In this document: positions 6,951 to 12,929 of the stretch, piece after piece
How the letters are laid out: every line of letters begins with the position of its first letter
How positions within the stretch are numbered: the stretch's first letter is position 1
Source: JBALVO01 sp036961445
GTDB taxonomy: Bacteria > Pseudomonadota > Gammaproteobacteria > Pseudomonadales > Halieaceae
Assembly (NCBI GenBank): GCA_036961445.1
Contig: JBALVO010000107.1
Coordinates: forward strand, 1-12,929
DNA length: 12,929 nucleotides
Direction: 5' to 3'
The notes under the pieces: model-generated
Database searches by the model: none
What the model was told of the DNA's origin: nothing
Seen by the model: the letters and a program-made list of their open reading frames with translations, nothing else
Position numbers and translations under genes: made by a program

Positions 6951-8423
6951 GTGAATGAACCATTTGATATCGTCATTTTTGGCGGTTCCGGGGACCTCGC
7001 ACTGCGAAAACTGGTGCCCGCTTTATACCGTGCTTACCGCGAGGGAAAGTTACCGGGCGGATCACGGGTTTTGGCAACCTGTCGCGATCCGGGCGATGTA
7101 GAAAATTATGGCGATACTATCGTCCAGGCTTTGCGTGAGCATCTGGGTGCAGAGGAATTTTGCGCGGATGCCTGGGACAAGTTTAAGGCGTTTCTGGTCC
7201 CCGTGGTGTTGGATATCTCGGTAATGGACCAGCACTGGCATTCTCTGGCTGAGTTAATGCTTGCCGATCAAGAAAAGTCCAGAGTGTTTTATCTGGCCAT
7301 TCCCCCGTCAATATTCGGTGTTTGCTGCCAGCATCTGGCTGCAGTCGATTTGGTCACTGCGAATAGCCGCGTGGTGGTGGAAAAGCCCCTGGGTTATGAC
7401 GCCGCGTCTGCCGATGCGATTAATACCCTGATAGCCAAATATTTTGATGAAAGCAGTATTTACCGAATCGATCATTATCTGGGTAAGGAAACAGTGCAGA
7501 ATTTAATGGCTCTGCGATTTACCAATGTAATTTTTGAACAGTTGTGGGACGCCAAATCGATAGACAATGTACAGATTAGCATTTCAGAAACAGTGGGCCT
7601 GGAAGGTCGTGCTGGCTTTTATAATGAGGCGGGTGCGCTGCGCGATATGGTGCAAAACCATTTACTACAGTTACTTTGCCTGGTAGCTATGGAATCGCCG
7701 CATAAGATGAACGCGAATAGTATCCGCGCAGAAAAAATAAAAGTACTCGAAGCATTGCGCCCCATGAGTATTGAGGACGTCGCTAGTCACACCGTTCGTG
7801 GGCAATACGTTGCCGGCAGCTACAACGGAGAGCTGGTGTCGGGCTACCTGGAAGAATTGGGCTACCCCTACAGTGGCACAGAGACTTTCGTTGCGCTCAA
7901 AGCCTATATCGATAACTGGCGCTGGGCGCGAGTCCCATTTTACCTGCGCACCGGTAAACGCATGAAGGAGCGTTGTGCAGAAATCGTCATACAGTTCAAA
8001 GACGTTTCCCATCGGGTCTATGACGATTCTGCAGGGGCACTGCAGCCCAACCGGCTAATTATTCGTTTGCAGCCGGACGAACTTATCCAGCTTAGCTTGA
8101 TGTCGAAAAATCTGGAAACGTTGGAAATGCAACTACAGCCAGCCACTTTGAACCTTAACTTCTCCGACACCTACAGCCAGTTTCGCAGCGATTCCTACAA
8201 GCGTCTGATCCTGGATGCGGCCGCGGCAAACCCCAGTTTGTTCATCCATCGCGATGAAGTCGAAAACGCCTGGGCCTGGATCGATCCGATAATTGAAGTC
8301 TGGAAAAACTCGAAACCCTCGCCGCATTTATATCGCGCCGGAACCTGGGGCCCGGATGAATCTGATGAACTGCTGGCCCAGGATGGTCGTCGGTGGTTCA
8401 ACACAGGCGAACCGACGGAGTGA
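6951..8423 (+). CDS. zwf: Glucose-6-phosphate 1-dehydrogenase
   Basis: Oxidises glucose-6-phosphate to 6-phosphogluconolactone with NAD(P)+, the step before Edd. The preferred start, GTG at 6951, gives 490 aa, the usual family length; GGGA lies 8 nt upstream. TTG at 6927, overlapping the edd stop as TTGA, would add eight residues and is the alternative. Motifs numbered from the GTG are the Rossmann loop GGSGDLA (11-17), VVVEKPLGYD (141-150), the substrate-binding RIDHYLGKE (172-180), and RDMVQNHLLQ (231-240) with the catalytic histidine H237. A C-terminal WARVPFYLRTGKRM segment is also typical. No pgl follows; the next gene, hexR, is convergent 45 bp away. So zwf is the last gene of a two-gene edd-zwf unit, whereas zwf-pgl-eda or zwf-pgl-edd-eda orders are common elsewhere. 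Confidence 0.96.
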   Translation: MNEPFDIVIFGGSGDLALRKLVPALYRAYREGKLPGGSRVLATCRDPGDVENYGDTIVQALREHLGAEEFCADAWDKFKAFLVPVVLDISVMDQHWHSLAELMLADQEKSRVFYLAIPPSIFGVCCQHLAAVDLVTANSRVVVEKPLGYDAASADAINTLIAKYFDESSIYRIDHYLGKETVQNLMALRFTNVIFEQLWDAKSIDNVQISISETVGLEGRAGFYNEAGALRDMVQNHLLQLLCLVAMESPHKMNANSIRAEKIKVLEALRPMSIEDVASHTVRGQYVAGSYNGELVSGYLEELGYPYSGTETFVALKAYIDNWRWARVPFYLRTGKRMKERCAEIVIQFKDVSHRVYDDSAGALQPNRLIIRLQPDELIQLSLMSKNLETLEMQLQPATLNLNFSDTYSQFRSDSYKRLILDAAAANPSLFIHRDEVENAWAWIDPIIEVWKNSKPSPHLYRAGTWGPDESDELLAQDGRRWFNTGEPTE

Positions 8424-8426
8424 CAT

Positions 8427-8484
8427 CACTAAAACAAGGGTTGGCTGCGGTGCGGCGTTTACGGGAGGTCAGCCGATTTTAGTG
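8427..8484. terminator. Bidirectional hairpin between zwf and hexR
   Basis: CACTAAAA (8427-8434) pairs perfectly with TTTTAGTG (8477-8484). Further in, TTGGCTG (8441-8447) pairs with CAGCCGA (8470-8476) allowing one G-U pair. A 6-nt bulge lies on the left arm and the loop is 22 nt. The A-rich and T-rich outer arms give a U-rich 3' arm in both directions, as in bidirectional terminators. The right arm overlaps the last hexR codons. Confidence 0.5.
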
Positions 8485-9311
8485 TTATCCAGACTGTGTT
8501 TGATTTTTTGCAATTGCTGGTCGACCTCTGGACCCAGAGAAAGCGCCAGACCGGTGGCAAGAATGTCGATAATGGTCAGGCTGATGATGCGGGTAGTCAT
8601 CGGTACATAAATGGTCGTGTCTTCCAACTCGTCGCCTGATGTGATGTTGATATCAGCTAATTCGGCCAGCGGCGAGTCTGCGCTGGTGATTGCAATAATT
8701 GTGGCTTTGTTTTGTTTCGCAATTTTGGCAACCTCTATCATCGTTTGTGTCCGCCCGGTAAAGGAAAAACATAACACAGCGGTATCTTCACTTGCCGCGG
8801 CGGCGACCATCCGTTGCATAAGGTAGTCTTCATAGGCGGCAGTGGGAATACCCAGTCGAAATAACTTATGCTGGGCGTCACGCGCGATCGCGGCTGATCC
8901 GCCCATACCAAAAATTTCGATTCTCTTTGAGCGTCCCAATACAGCTACAGCTTGTTCGATTGTCTCTGCTTTAAGCTTGCCGCGAATATACTCCAGGGCA
9001 GCCTGATTGGCGTTTATTCGCTTTTCAATATAGCGCACCGCATTATCGCTAGGCGATACCGCTTCGCTAATAAAAGACACGCTGGTAGCGAGACTTTTTG
9101 CCAGCTGTACTTTGAAATCAGGGAAGCTACTGCAACCCATTGTGCGGCAAAACCGCGAAACCATAGGATCACTGACCTGCGCGATACGGGCAAGACCGGC
9201 GGTGGTAATGTTCACTATTGCGTCAGGGTCTTGCAATACGGCTTGCGCAATTCGGGACTCAGCTTTACTGAGTGAGGGCAAGGTCTCCTGAAGGTGGTGC
9301 AGCATCGTCAT
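8469..9311 (-). CDS. hexR: RpiR-family transcriptional regulator HexR
   Basis: DNA-binding regulator of glucose/ED metabolism; in Pseudomonas and Shewanella HexR releases its operators when it binds KDPG. The 280-aa product has an N-terminal RpiR-type helix-turn-helix (about 1-77, with the segment AGLARIAQVSDPMVSRFCRTMG at 38-59) and a SIS sugar-phosphate domain (about 122-250, with FGMGGSA at 134-140, SFTGRT at 183-188 and YVPMTTRI at 235-242). The spacing and motifs fit HexR rather than MurR or RpiR, and the location beside edd, zwf and glk agrees. I chose the ATG at 9311 (9305 is a second ATG two codons on). A TTG at 9380 extends the frame but coincides with the predicted -35 element, so it cannot be transcribed from that promoter. 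The ribosome site is weak. Confidence 0.93.
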   Translation of the reverse strand: MTMLHHLQETLPSLSKAESRIAQAVLQDPDAIVNITTAGLARIAQVSDPMVSRFCRTMGCSSFPDFKVQLAKSLATSVSFISEAVSPSDNAVRYIEKRINANQAALEYIRGKLKAETIEQAVAVLGRSKRIEIFGMGGSAAIARDAQHKLFRLGIPTAAYEDYLMQRMVAAAASEDTAVLCFSFTGRTQTMIEVAKIAKQNKATIIAITSADSPLAELADINITSGDELEDTTIYVPMTTRIISLTIIDILATGLALSLGPEVDQQLQKIKHSLDNTKIG

Positions 9312-9347
9312 ATTTTTGTCTGGCTCAAGGTAATGATCAGCATCGAG

Positions 9348-9362
9348 AGTAATTAAATTACA
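9348..9362. promoter_or_regulatory. HexR operator over the hexR -10 element
   Basis: AGTAATTAAATTACA matches the recalled HexR consensus TGTAATTAAATTACA at 14 of 15 positions, the best match in the window. It covers the predicted hexR -10 (9352-9357), implying autorepression. It also lies about 50 bp upstream of the predicted glk start site, as the upstream edd box does for edd. Confidence 0.78.
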
Positions 9363-9380
9363 TAATGTACTTGTTATCAA
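9352..9380 (-). promoter_or_regulatory. Predicted sigma-70 promoter of hexR
   Basis: Read on the minus strand, TTGATA (9380-9375), a 17-bp spacer and TTTAAT (9357-9352) match the sigma-70 consensus at 5 of 6 positions in each element. Transcription would start near 9345, giving a leader of about 34 nt to the ATG at 9311. The -35 overlaps the glk -35 head to head. Confidence 0.62.
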
Positions 9381-9398
9381 GCTGACTTTAAGGATAAT
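9371..9398 (+). promoter_or_regulatory. Predicted sigma-70 promoter of glk
   Basis: TTGTTA (9371-9376), a 16-bp spacer and GATAAT (9393-9398) form a promoter with a predicted start near 9405. The spacer length and -10 sequence are the same as at edd. The two promoter regions align without gaps from the upstream HexR box through the -10, with 31 of 51 identical bases by my count. Confidence 0.6.
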
Positions 9399-9399
9399 T

Positions 9400-9414
9400 A
9401 GTAATTAAACTAAA
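9400..9414. promoter_or_regulatory. HexR-like operator at the glk start site
   Basis: AGTAATTAAACTAAA matches the HexR consensus at 12 of 15 positions and starts one base after the glk -10 element. Its centre (9407) is 52 bp from the centre of the box at 9348-9362, so the two boxes flank the overlapping hexR and glk promoters on about the same helical face. Confidence 0.6.
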
Positions 9415-9435
9415 TAAAGAGCAAGGAACTCTGGC

Positions 9436-9528
9436 ATGAATGACTGTCCGAAAATGATAATCACTGCAGTGGCGCTCAACCTTGGTAGCCGTGCCCGAGG
9501 CAGCAAACCGGGTAGTGGTAGAAAATGA
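9436..9528 (+). CDS. Small leader ORF upstream of glk (30 aa)
   Basis: A 30-codon ORF beginning MNDCPKMIITAV and ending with a basic, glycine/serine-rich tail (GSRARGSKPGSGRK). It has the best ribosome site in the glk leader: AAGGAA at 9423-9428, with its GGA core 8 nt before the ATG. It is the first ATG after the predicted glk start site (about 31 nt away). It ends with TGA at 9526-9528, only 4 nt before the glk ATG, in a different frame, while glk itself has no good ribosome site. This layout suggests translational coupling. I do not recognise the peptide. It could simply be a fortuitous leader ORF with no functional product. Confidence 0.45.
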   Translation: MNDCPKMIITAVALNLGSRARGSKPGSGRK

Positions 9529-9532
9529 AGCT

Positions 9533-10474
9533 ATGAACAAGCCCATGCAGATTGTTGCCGACATTGGCGGTACTAACGCCAGGTTTGCCTACGTGCAGTC
9601 AGATTGTGACGAATTGCTGGGCATAGAAGTTTTCCCCTGTGCGGATTTTCCTTTTTTCGTCGACGCCATCCGCGCCTACATGAGGCGGGGTCATGTAAAG
9701 CAAGTCGACAGAATTTGCCTGGCGGTTGCCGGGCCAGTGGAATCTGATTTGATCGACCTGCCCAATAACCACTGGTCATTTAGCCGCTCTGAGTTGCAAA
9801 CGTCTCTCGGCGTAGCGCTCACTATTATCAACGATTTCAGTGCTCAGGTGCTTTGCATTGACGGCTTGTCCGAGTCCGAGTTGCTGTGGATTGGCGCCGC
9901 GCGCCCGCAAGGGGGGCGGGTAAAGGCCGTTCTGGGGCCCGGTACCGGCCTGGGTGTTTCTGCAATGCTGCCAACCGGGGATATTATCCCCTCCGAAGGG
10001 GGGCACGCGGCATTTGCTCCCCTGGATGACCATGAGATGGACTTACTAGGTCAGCTTTGGCAGCGCTATCAACGGGTTTCAGTGGAGCGCGTTTTATCGG
10101 GAATGGGGCTCGCCAACCTGTATTGGGCCAATTGCCGGCTGGATGATCATGACAGAGAGCTGCTCGCTCCGGATATCACTGCTGGCGCTCATGCCGGTGA
10201 TCCGCATTGTCAGCGGGCAGTCGAAGATTTCTGTGCTATTTTGGGGTCGTTCGCGGGCGATGTTGCATTGATGATGGGGGCTGCTGATGGGGTTTATCTA
10301 TCGGGTGGGATATTGCCCAGGATACTCGATCTTCTGGATGCAGCACGCTTCCGGCAGCGATTTGATGACAAGGGACGGTTTGCCGAGATTTGCGCAGGAG
10401 TACCCCTGGCAATTGTACTTGCGCAACACCCCGGATTGCGCGGTTGCGTTGCTGCACTAAGAAAAGGTCTCTGA
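9533..10474 (+). CDS. glk: Glucokinase
   Basis: ATP-dependent cytoplasmic kinase that makes glucose-6-phosphate, feeding zwf. The product is 313 aa from the ATG at 9533 (E. coli Glk has 321 aa). Motifs are the phosphate-1 loop ADIGGTNARFA (residues 9-19), VAGPV (65-69), NNHWSFS (78-84), INDF with catalytic D101, LGPGTGLG (134-141), SEGGHAAFAP (154-163) and RVLSGMGL (186-193), as in the bacterial Glk family rather than ROK sugar kinases. Other in-frame starts (TTG 9482, GTG 9491, GTG 9515, ATG 9545) exist. I prefer 9533 because it leaves a normal N-terminus just before the phosphate loop. Ribosome binding is poor (GAAG only 2 nt away), so initiation may depend on the leader ORF ending 4 nt upstream. 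It is divergent from hexR with probable HexR control. Confidence 0.95.
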   Translation: MNKPMQIVADIGGTNARFAYVQSDCDELLGIEVFPCADFPFFVDAIRAYMRRGHVKQVDRICLAVAGPVESDLIDLPNNHWSFSRSELQTSLGVALTIINDFSAQVLCIDGLSESELLWIGAARPQGGRVKAVLGPGTGLGVSAMLPTGDIIPSEGGHAAFAPLDDHEMDLLGQLWQRYQRVSVERVLSGMGLANLYWANCRLDDHDRELLAPDITAGAHAGDPHCQRAVEDFCAILGSFAGDVALMMGAADGVYLSGGILPRILDLLDAARFRQRFDDKGRFAEICAGVPLAIVLAQHPGLRGCVAALRKGL

Positions 10475-10505
10475 CTCTGGTCGCTCCCATGAGTCAATCA
10501 GCTAT

Positions 10506-10553
10506 AGAGTCTTATTTAGGCTTTGTTCCCGTCTGCCGCAATTAAAAGACTCT
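10506..10553. terminator. Inverted repeat in the glk-GH3 gap
   Basis: AGAGTCTT (10506-10513) and AAGACTCT (10546-10553) are perfect inverted repeats around a 32-nt loop, about 30 bp after glk. This could be a weak terminator, an attenuator before the GH3 gene, or a protein site. The long loop and lack of a T-run make a strong intrinsic terminator unlikely. The rest of the 179-bp gap has a poor promoter candidate (TTGAAA at 10596-10601 with CAATAT-like sequence after it). Confidence 0.3.
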
Positions 10554-10653
10554 TCGCCTCAATTTCATTGCTTTGATTGGTCATCTACTGGATTGTTGAA
10601 ATCTGATCTTTTTCAGCAATATGGTCGCCTGTCCAATTGATAGTCACAGATAG

Positions 10654-12588
10654 ATGGTTTTGTGCCATCCTGGGAATAAAGCGATAAAAATAAATCTCCT
10701 TCAATACACAGCGCTCTGGTGCCTGATTGCGTTGTTATCCGGATGCACCGGTGCAGGAACAGAAGCCGCGTTCAGTCCTGGACTTTCGTCATGTGCAGTT
10801 GAGCAGGGGGGGGTGGGGTCAACGGCGACTGTCGAATCGACCGTTGCGAATAATGCCTGGAACGTTGTTATAGCAACCGAAGCCGATATTCCGGCCGCCA
10901 TTGCCGCCATGACATTACAGGAAAAAGTGGGGCAAATGGTGCAAACGGATGTAGCCGCTGCGACTCCGCTGGATGTCCGGGAAAACAACATAGGCTCCAT
11001 CATCAGTCTTATTCCTGAAGGTGACCTGGGCACGACACAGGCCTGGCGGGCCATGGCGGATTCCTATCAACGTCAAGCGCTGCACTCCCGCACCGGTATT
11101 CCCCTGGTCTTTGCCATCGATGCGGTACATGGTCATAGCTACTTTGATGGCGGCTCGGTGATCTTGCCGCATAACATTGGCCTGGGTGCGACCCGGAATC
11201 CGGAACTGGTCAAGCAGCTGGCTCAGCTCACGGCTAGAGAGTTGTCGGCCACGGGTGTGCGCTGGACGTTTTCACCCAATATCGCTGTTGCACGTAATAT
11301 TCGCTGGGGCAGGACTTTTGAGTCTTTTGGTGAGACCGTTGAACTGCAGCAGATGTTTGCCGTGCCTATCATTGAGGGATACCAGGGCGCCGACTTAACG
11401 GCAGACCATACTGTGGGAGCCACTGCCAAGCATTTTATCGCTGATGGCGCGACCGATGATGGCATAGACAGGAGCAATGCTACTATTACTGCAGCAGAGT
11501 TGCGGTCGGTGCATCTGCCGGGGTTTGTTGATGCCATTGACGCAGATGTGGTCTCAGTGATGGTTTCATTTAGCGCTGTAAATGGCGAGAAGGTGCACGG
11601 TTCAAGAGCCTTGTTAACAGACCTGTTGAAGATAGAGCTTGGCTTTAAAGGTGTGGTTGTCACGGATTGGGAAGGGATTCAGGAAAGTGGTTTGACCCTC
11701 AAGCAAGGCCTGGATGCGGGCATTGATATGTTTATGTTCGCCAAGTCATGGAGGGTCAGTATGCCCGGCATCATCGCTCTGGTAGAAAATGGTGAGGTGC
11801 CCGTATCCAGAATTGACGATGCTGTGGCGCGTATCCTGAGAATGAAAATAAGATTGGGCCTGTTCGCCAAACCATTGAGCGCAACTGCCTGTGACAGCAC
11901 TATGGGGTCACAGGAGCACCGCGACCTCGCCAGGCAGGCGGTGAGGGAATCGCTGGTGCTGTTGAAAAACGACGACGCTATCTTGCCGCTGGACAAGGAA
12001 GCCAAAGTGGTTGTTGTTGGGTCCCATGCCAATAACATTGCGTTTCAGTGCGGCGGCTGGACGAAAAAATGGCAGGGTGCCCACACCGACTTATTCGACC
12101 ATCTCGAGCGACCTGTCGCTGGGGCGACCAGCATTATTGCTGGCATCAAAAATGTTATAGGCAGCGACAACGTGATTGATGCGGGTGTGTCGGGTTTTAA
12201 TGGTGAAGCTGATGTAGCTATCGTCGTTGTGGGCGAAACACCTTACGCAGAGAGTATTGGTGATAGAGCGGCGGCAGACCTGGTGTTGACCACAGAGCAG
12301 CGCGAACTGATCAAAGCCTATCATGATGCCGGTGTGCCAGTGATTACGATACTGATTGCTGGCAGGCCACTGCTGGTGGAGGATGAAATCGATCAATCGG
12401 CGGCTTTCGTGGTGGCGTGGTTACCCGGTTCAGAAGGGCAGGGCGTAGCCGAAGTATTATTTGGCGACTATGGGTTTAGCGGGAAATTGGGTTTTTCTTG
12501 GCCACGCGATGCCAGCCAGATTCCCATCCACGTGGGTGATCCCGGCTATGATCCGCGCTATGAATATGGCTTTGGTTTGACCTACTAA
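10654..12588 (+). CDS. Lipoprotein GH3 exo-beta-glucosidase / glucan glucohydrolase
   Basis: 644-aa glycoside hydrolase of family 3, likely releasing glucose from beta-glucans or cello-oligosaccharides outside the cytoplasm. A hydrophobic signal ends in the lipobox LLSGC (C31), followed by Thr rather than Asp, so outer-membrane anchoring is likely. A low-complexity linker (about 32-75) precedes the TIM-barrel domain: LQEKVGQM (88-95), AIDAVHGH (154-161), IRWGRTFESFGE (216-227), AKHFIADGATDDG (258-270) and VVVTDWEG with nucleophile D338. The second domain carries KKWQG (471-475) and GETPYAESIGD (527-537), the segment holding the acid/base Glu in barley ExoI-type enzymes. It ends in the usual YEYGFGLTY. 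Many marine homologues of about 800 aa have an extra C-terminal domain that is absent here. Ribosome binding at the ATG is weak, so the exact start is uncertain. A run of eight Gs lies in the linker codons. Being next to glk links it to glucose uptake. Confidence 0.9.
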   Translation: MVLCHPGNKAIKINLLQYTALWCLIALLSGCTGAGTEAAFSPGLSSCAVEQGGVGSTATVESTVANNAWNVVIATEADIPAAIAAMTLQEKVGQMVQTDVAAATPLDVRENNIGSIISLIPEGDLGTTQAWRAMADSYQRQALHSRTGIPLVFAIDAVHGHSYFDGGSVILPHNIGLGATRNPELVKQLAQLTARELSATGVRWTFSPNIAVARNIRWGRTFESFGETVELQQMFAVPIIEGYQGADLTADHTVGATAKHFIADGATDDGIDRSNATITAAELRSVHLPGFVDAIDADVVSVMVSFSAVNGEKVHGSRALLTDLLKIELGFKGVVVTDWEGIQESGLTLKQGLDAGIDMFMFAKSWRVSMPGIIALVENGEVPVSRIDDAVARILRMKIRLGLFAKPLSATACDSTMGSQEHRDLARQAVRESLVLLKNDDAILPLDKEAKVVVVGSHANNIAFQCGGWTKKWQGAHTDLFDHLERPVAGATSIIAGIKNVIGSDNVIDAGVSGFNGEADVAIVVVGETPYAESIGDRAAADLVLTTEQRELIKAYHDAGVPVITILIAGRPLLVEDEIDQSAAFVVAWLPGSEGQGVAEVLFGDYGFSGKLGFSWPRDASQIPIHVGDPGYDPRYEYGFGLTY

Positions 12589-12875
12589 AATTCTATCAGT
12601 GTATAAGCTCACACTCTCTATCAATGAAAATACAGGCTATCGGGGTCAAGGTAAGCTCTCCCTGGCGTAGTTTCCCGCCACCAACACTCACCTGGCACTG
12701 GAGTCTTTAGTCGCAATAGTAGTCCCGTTTAGCGCATTCGGGTTGCGCCGCGAGCCGCGGTTTTAGACACTTCTGGTACCAGTCGCCGCTTTTCTGCCAA
12801 CTCTGCTATTGAGGCCCCCGGGGCCGGGATTTTACCGGGCTTGCAGCTGACATAATTATATAAAAAGGGACCACG
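12589..12875. other. Intergenic region after the GH3 gene
   Basis: 287 bp without a credible ORF. It holds a weak stem AGTGT/ACACT (12598-12615) just after the GH3 stop and a GC-rich hairpin CCGCG-AGC-CGCGG (12748-12760) followed by TTTTA, which is the best terminator candidate for the GH3 transcript. It also holds a perfect 10-bp palindrome CTGGTACCAG (12773-12782) and a GGCCCC-C-GGGGCC palindrome (12813-12825). I find no HexR-like or CRP-like site and no convincing promoter, although one must lie here if the next gene is not co-transcribed with the GH3 gene. Confidence 0.5.
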
Positions 12876-12929
12876 ATGAACCACCCAGAGCATTATGAAA
12901 CCGCAGCTGAAGACAGGATTTCAGTGCCG
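12876..12929 (+). CDS. Start of an unidentified gene, truncated by the right edge
   Basis: An ATG at 12876 opens a frame of 18 codons (MNHPEHYETAAEDRISVP) that runs off the window. AAAAAGGGA at 12862-12870 is a strong ribosome site, its G-tract 6-8 nt from the ATG. This makes a real gene start likely. The visible residues form a polar N-terminus and show no domain. A sugar transporter would fit the context (some GPH/MFS symporters have a similar polar tail before the first helix), but that is a guess. Confidence 0.55.
   Translation, partial: MNHPEHYETAAEDRISVP

Noticed and set aside
8469..9380. HexR starting at the TTG at 9380 (303 aa)
   Set aside because: That TTG is part of the predicted hexR -35 element, and the extra 23 codons contain the best HexR box and the -10. 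The HexR-like protein sequence begins near the ATG at 9311.
11223..11663. 146-codon open frame on the minus strand inside the GH3 gene
   Set aside because: It is antisense to the conserved GH3 catalytic barrel, with low-complexity Thr/Ser/Pro-rich translation and no recognisable motif.

Overview
The window reads as chromosomal DNA of a gammaproteobacterium. The central carbon genes (edd, zwf, hexR, glk) encode proteins most like those of Pseudomonas, Shewanella and marine Cellvibrionales/Halieaceae-type bacteria, and the regulatory sites match the gammaproteobacterial HexR palindrome. The lineage below class level is inference. I see no mobile element, CRISPR array, rRNA or tRNA.

Left part (1-4795). 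The 3' portion of a DHH/DHHA1 phosphoesterase gene enters from the left edge. It converges, across a perfect 10-bp hairpin, on four minus-strand genes. In their transcription order these are a phytanoyl-CoA-dioxygenase-like (PhyH) protein, an alpha/beta hydrolase, a membrane-anchored metallophosphoesterase and a retinol-dehydrogenase-like SDR oxidoreductase. Their substrates cannot be read from sequence.

Central part (4796-10474). A 320-bp control region precedes edd-zwf, the Entner-Doudoroff (ED) dehydratase and glucose-6-phosphate dehydrogenase. Downstream, hexR converges on zwf and is divergent from glk (glucokinase). The edd and the hexR/glk control regions share one layout. Each has a HexR-like palindrome, then a sigma-70 promoter with a 16-bp spacer and a GATAAT -10, then a second HexR-like palindrome 52-53 bp (about five helical turns) from the first. 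The edd region also has a near-perfect CRP/Vfr-type site centred at about -71.5. The glk mRNA appears to start with a 30-codon leader ORF that has a strong ribosome binding site and stops 4 nt before the glk ATG.

Right part (10475-12929). A lipoprotein glycoside hydrolase of family GH3 (exo-beta-glucosidase type) follows glk. After 287 bp without a gene, the first 18 codons of another gene run off the right edge.

Together the right half looks like a glucan/glucose module. The GH3 lipoprotein would release glucose outside the cytoplasm, glk would phosphorylate it, zwf and edd would carry it into the ED pathway, and HexR (which senses the ED intermediate KDPG in characterised species) would gate edd-zwf, glk and itself. 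The genes for 6-phosphogluconolactonase (pgl) and KDPG aldolase (eda), often clustered with these, are not in the window.
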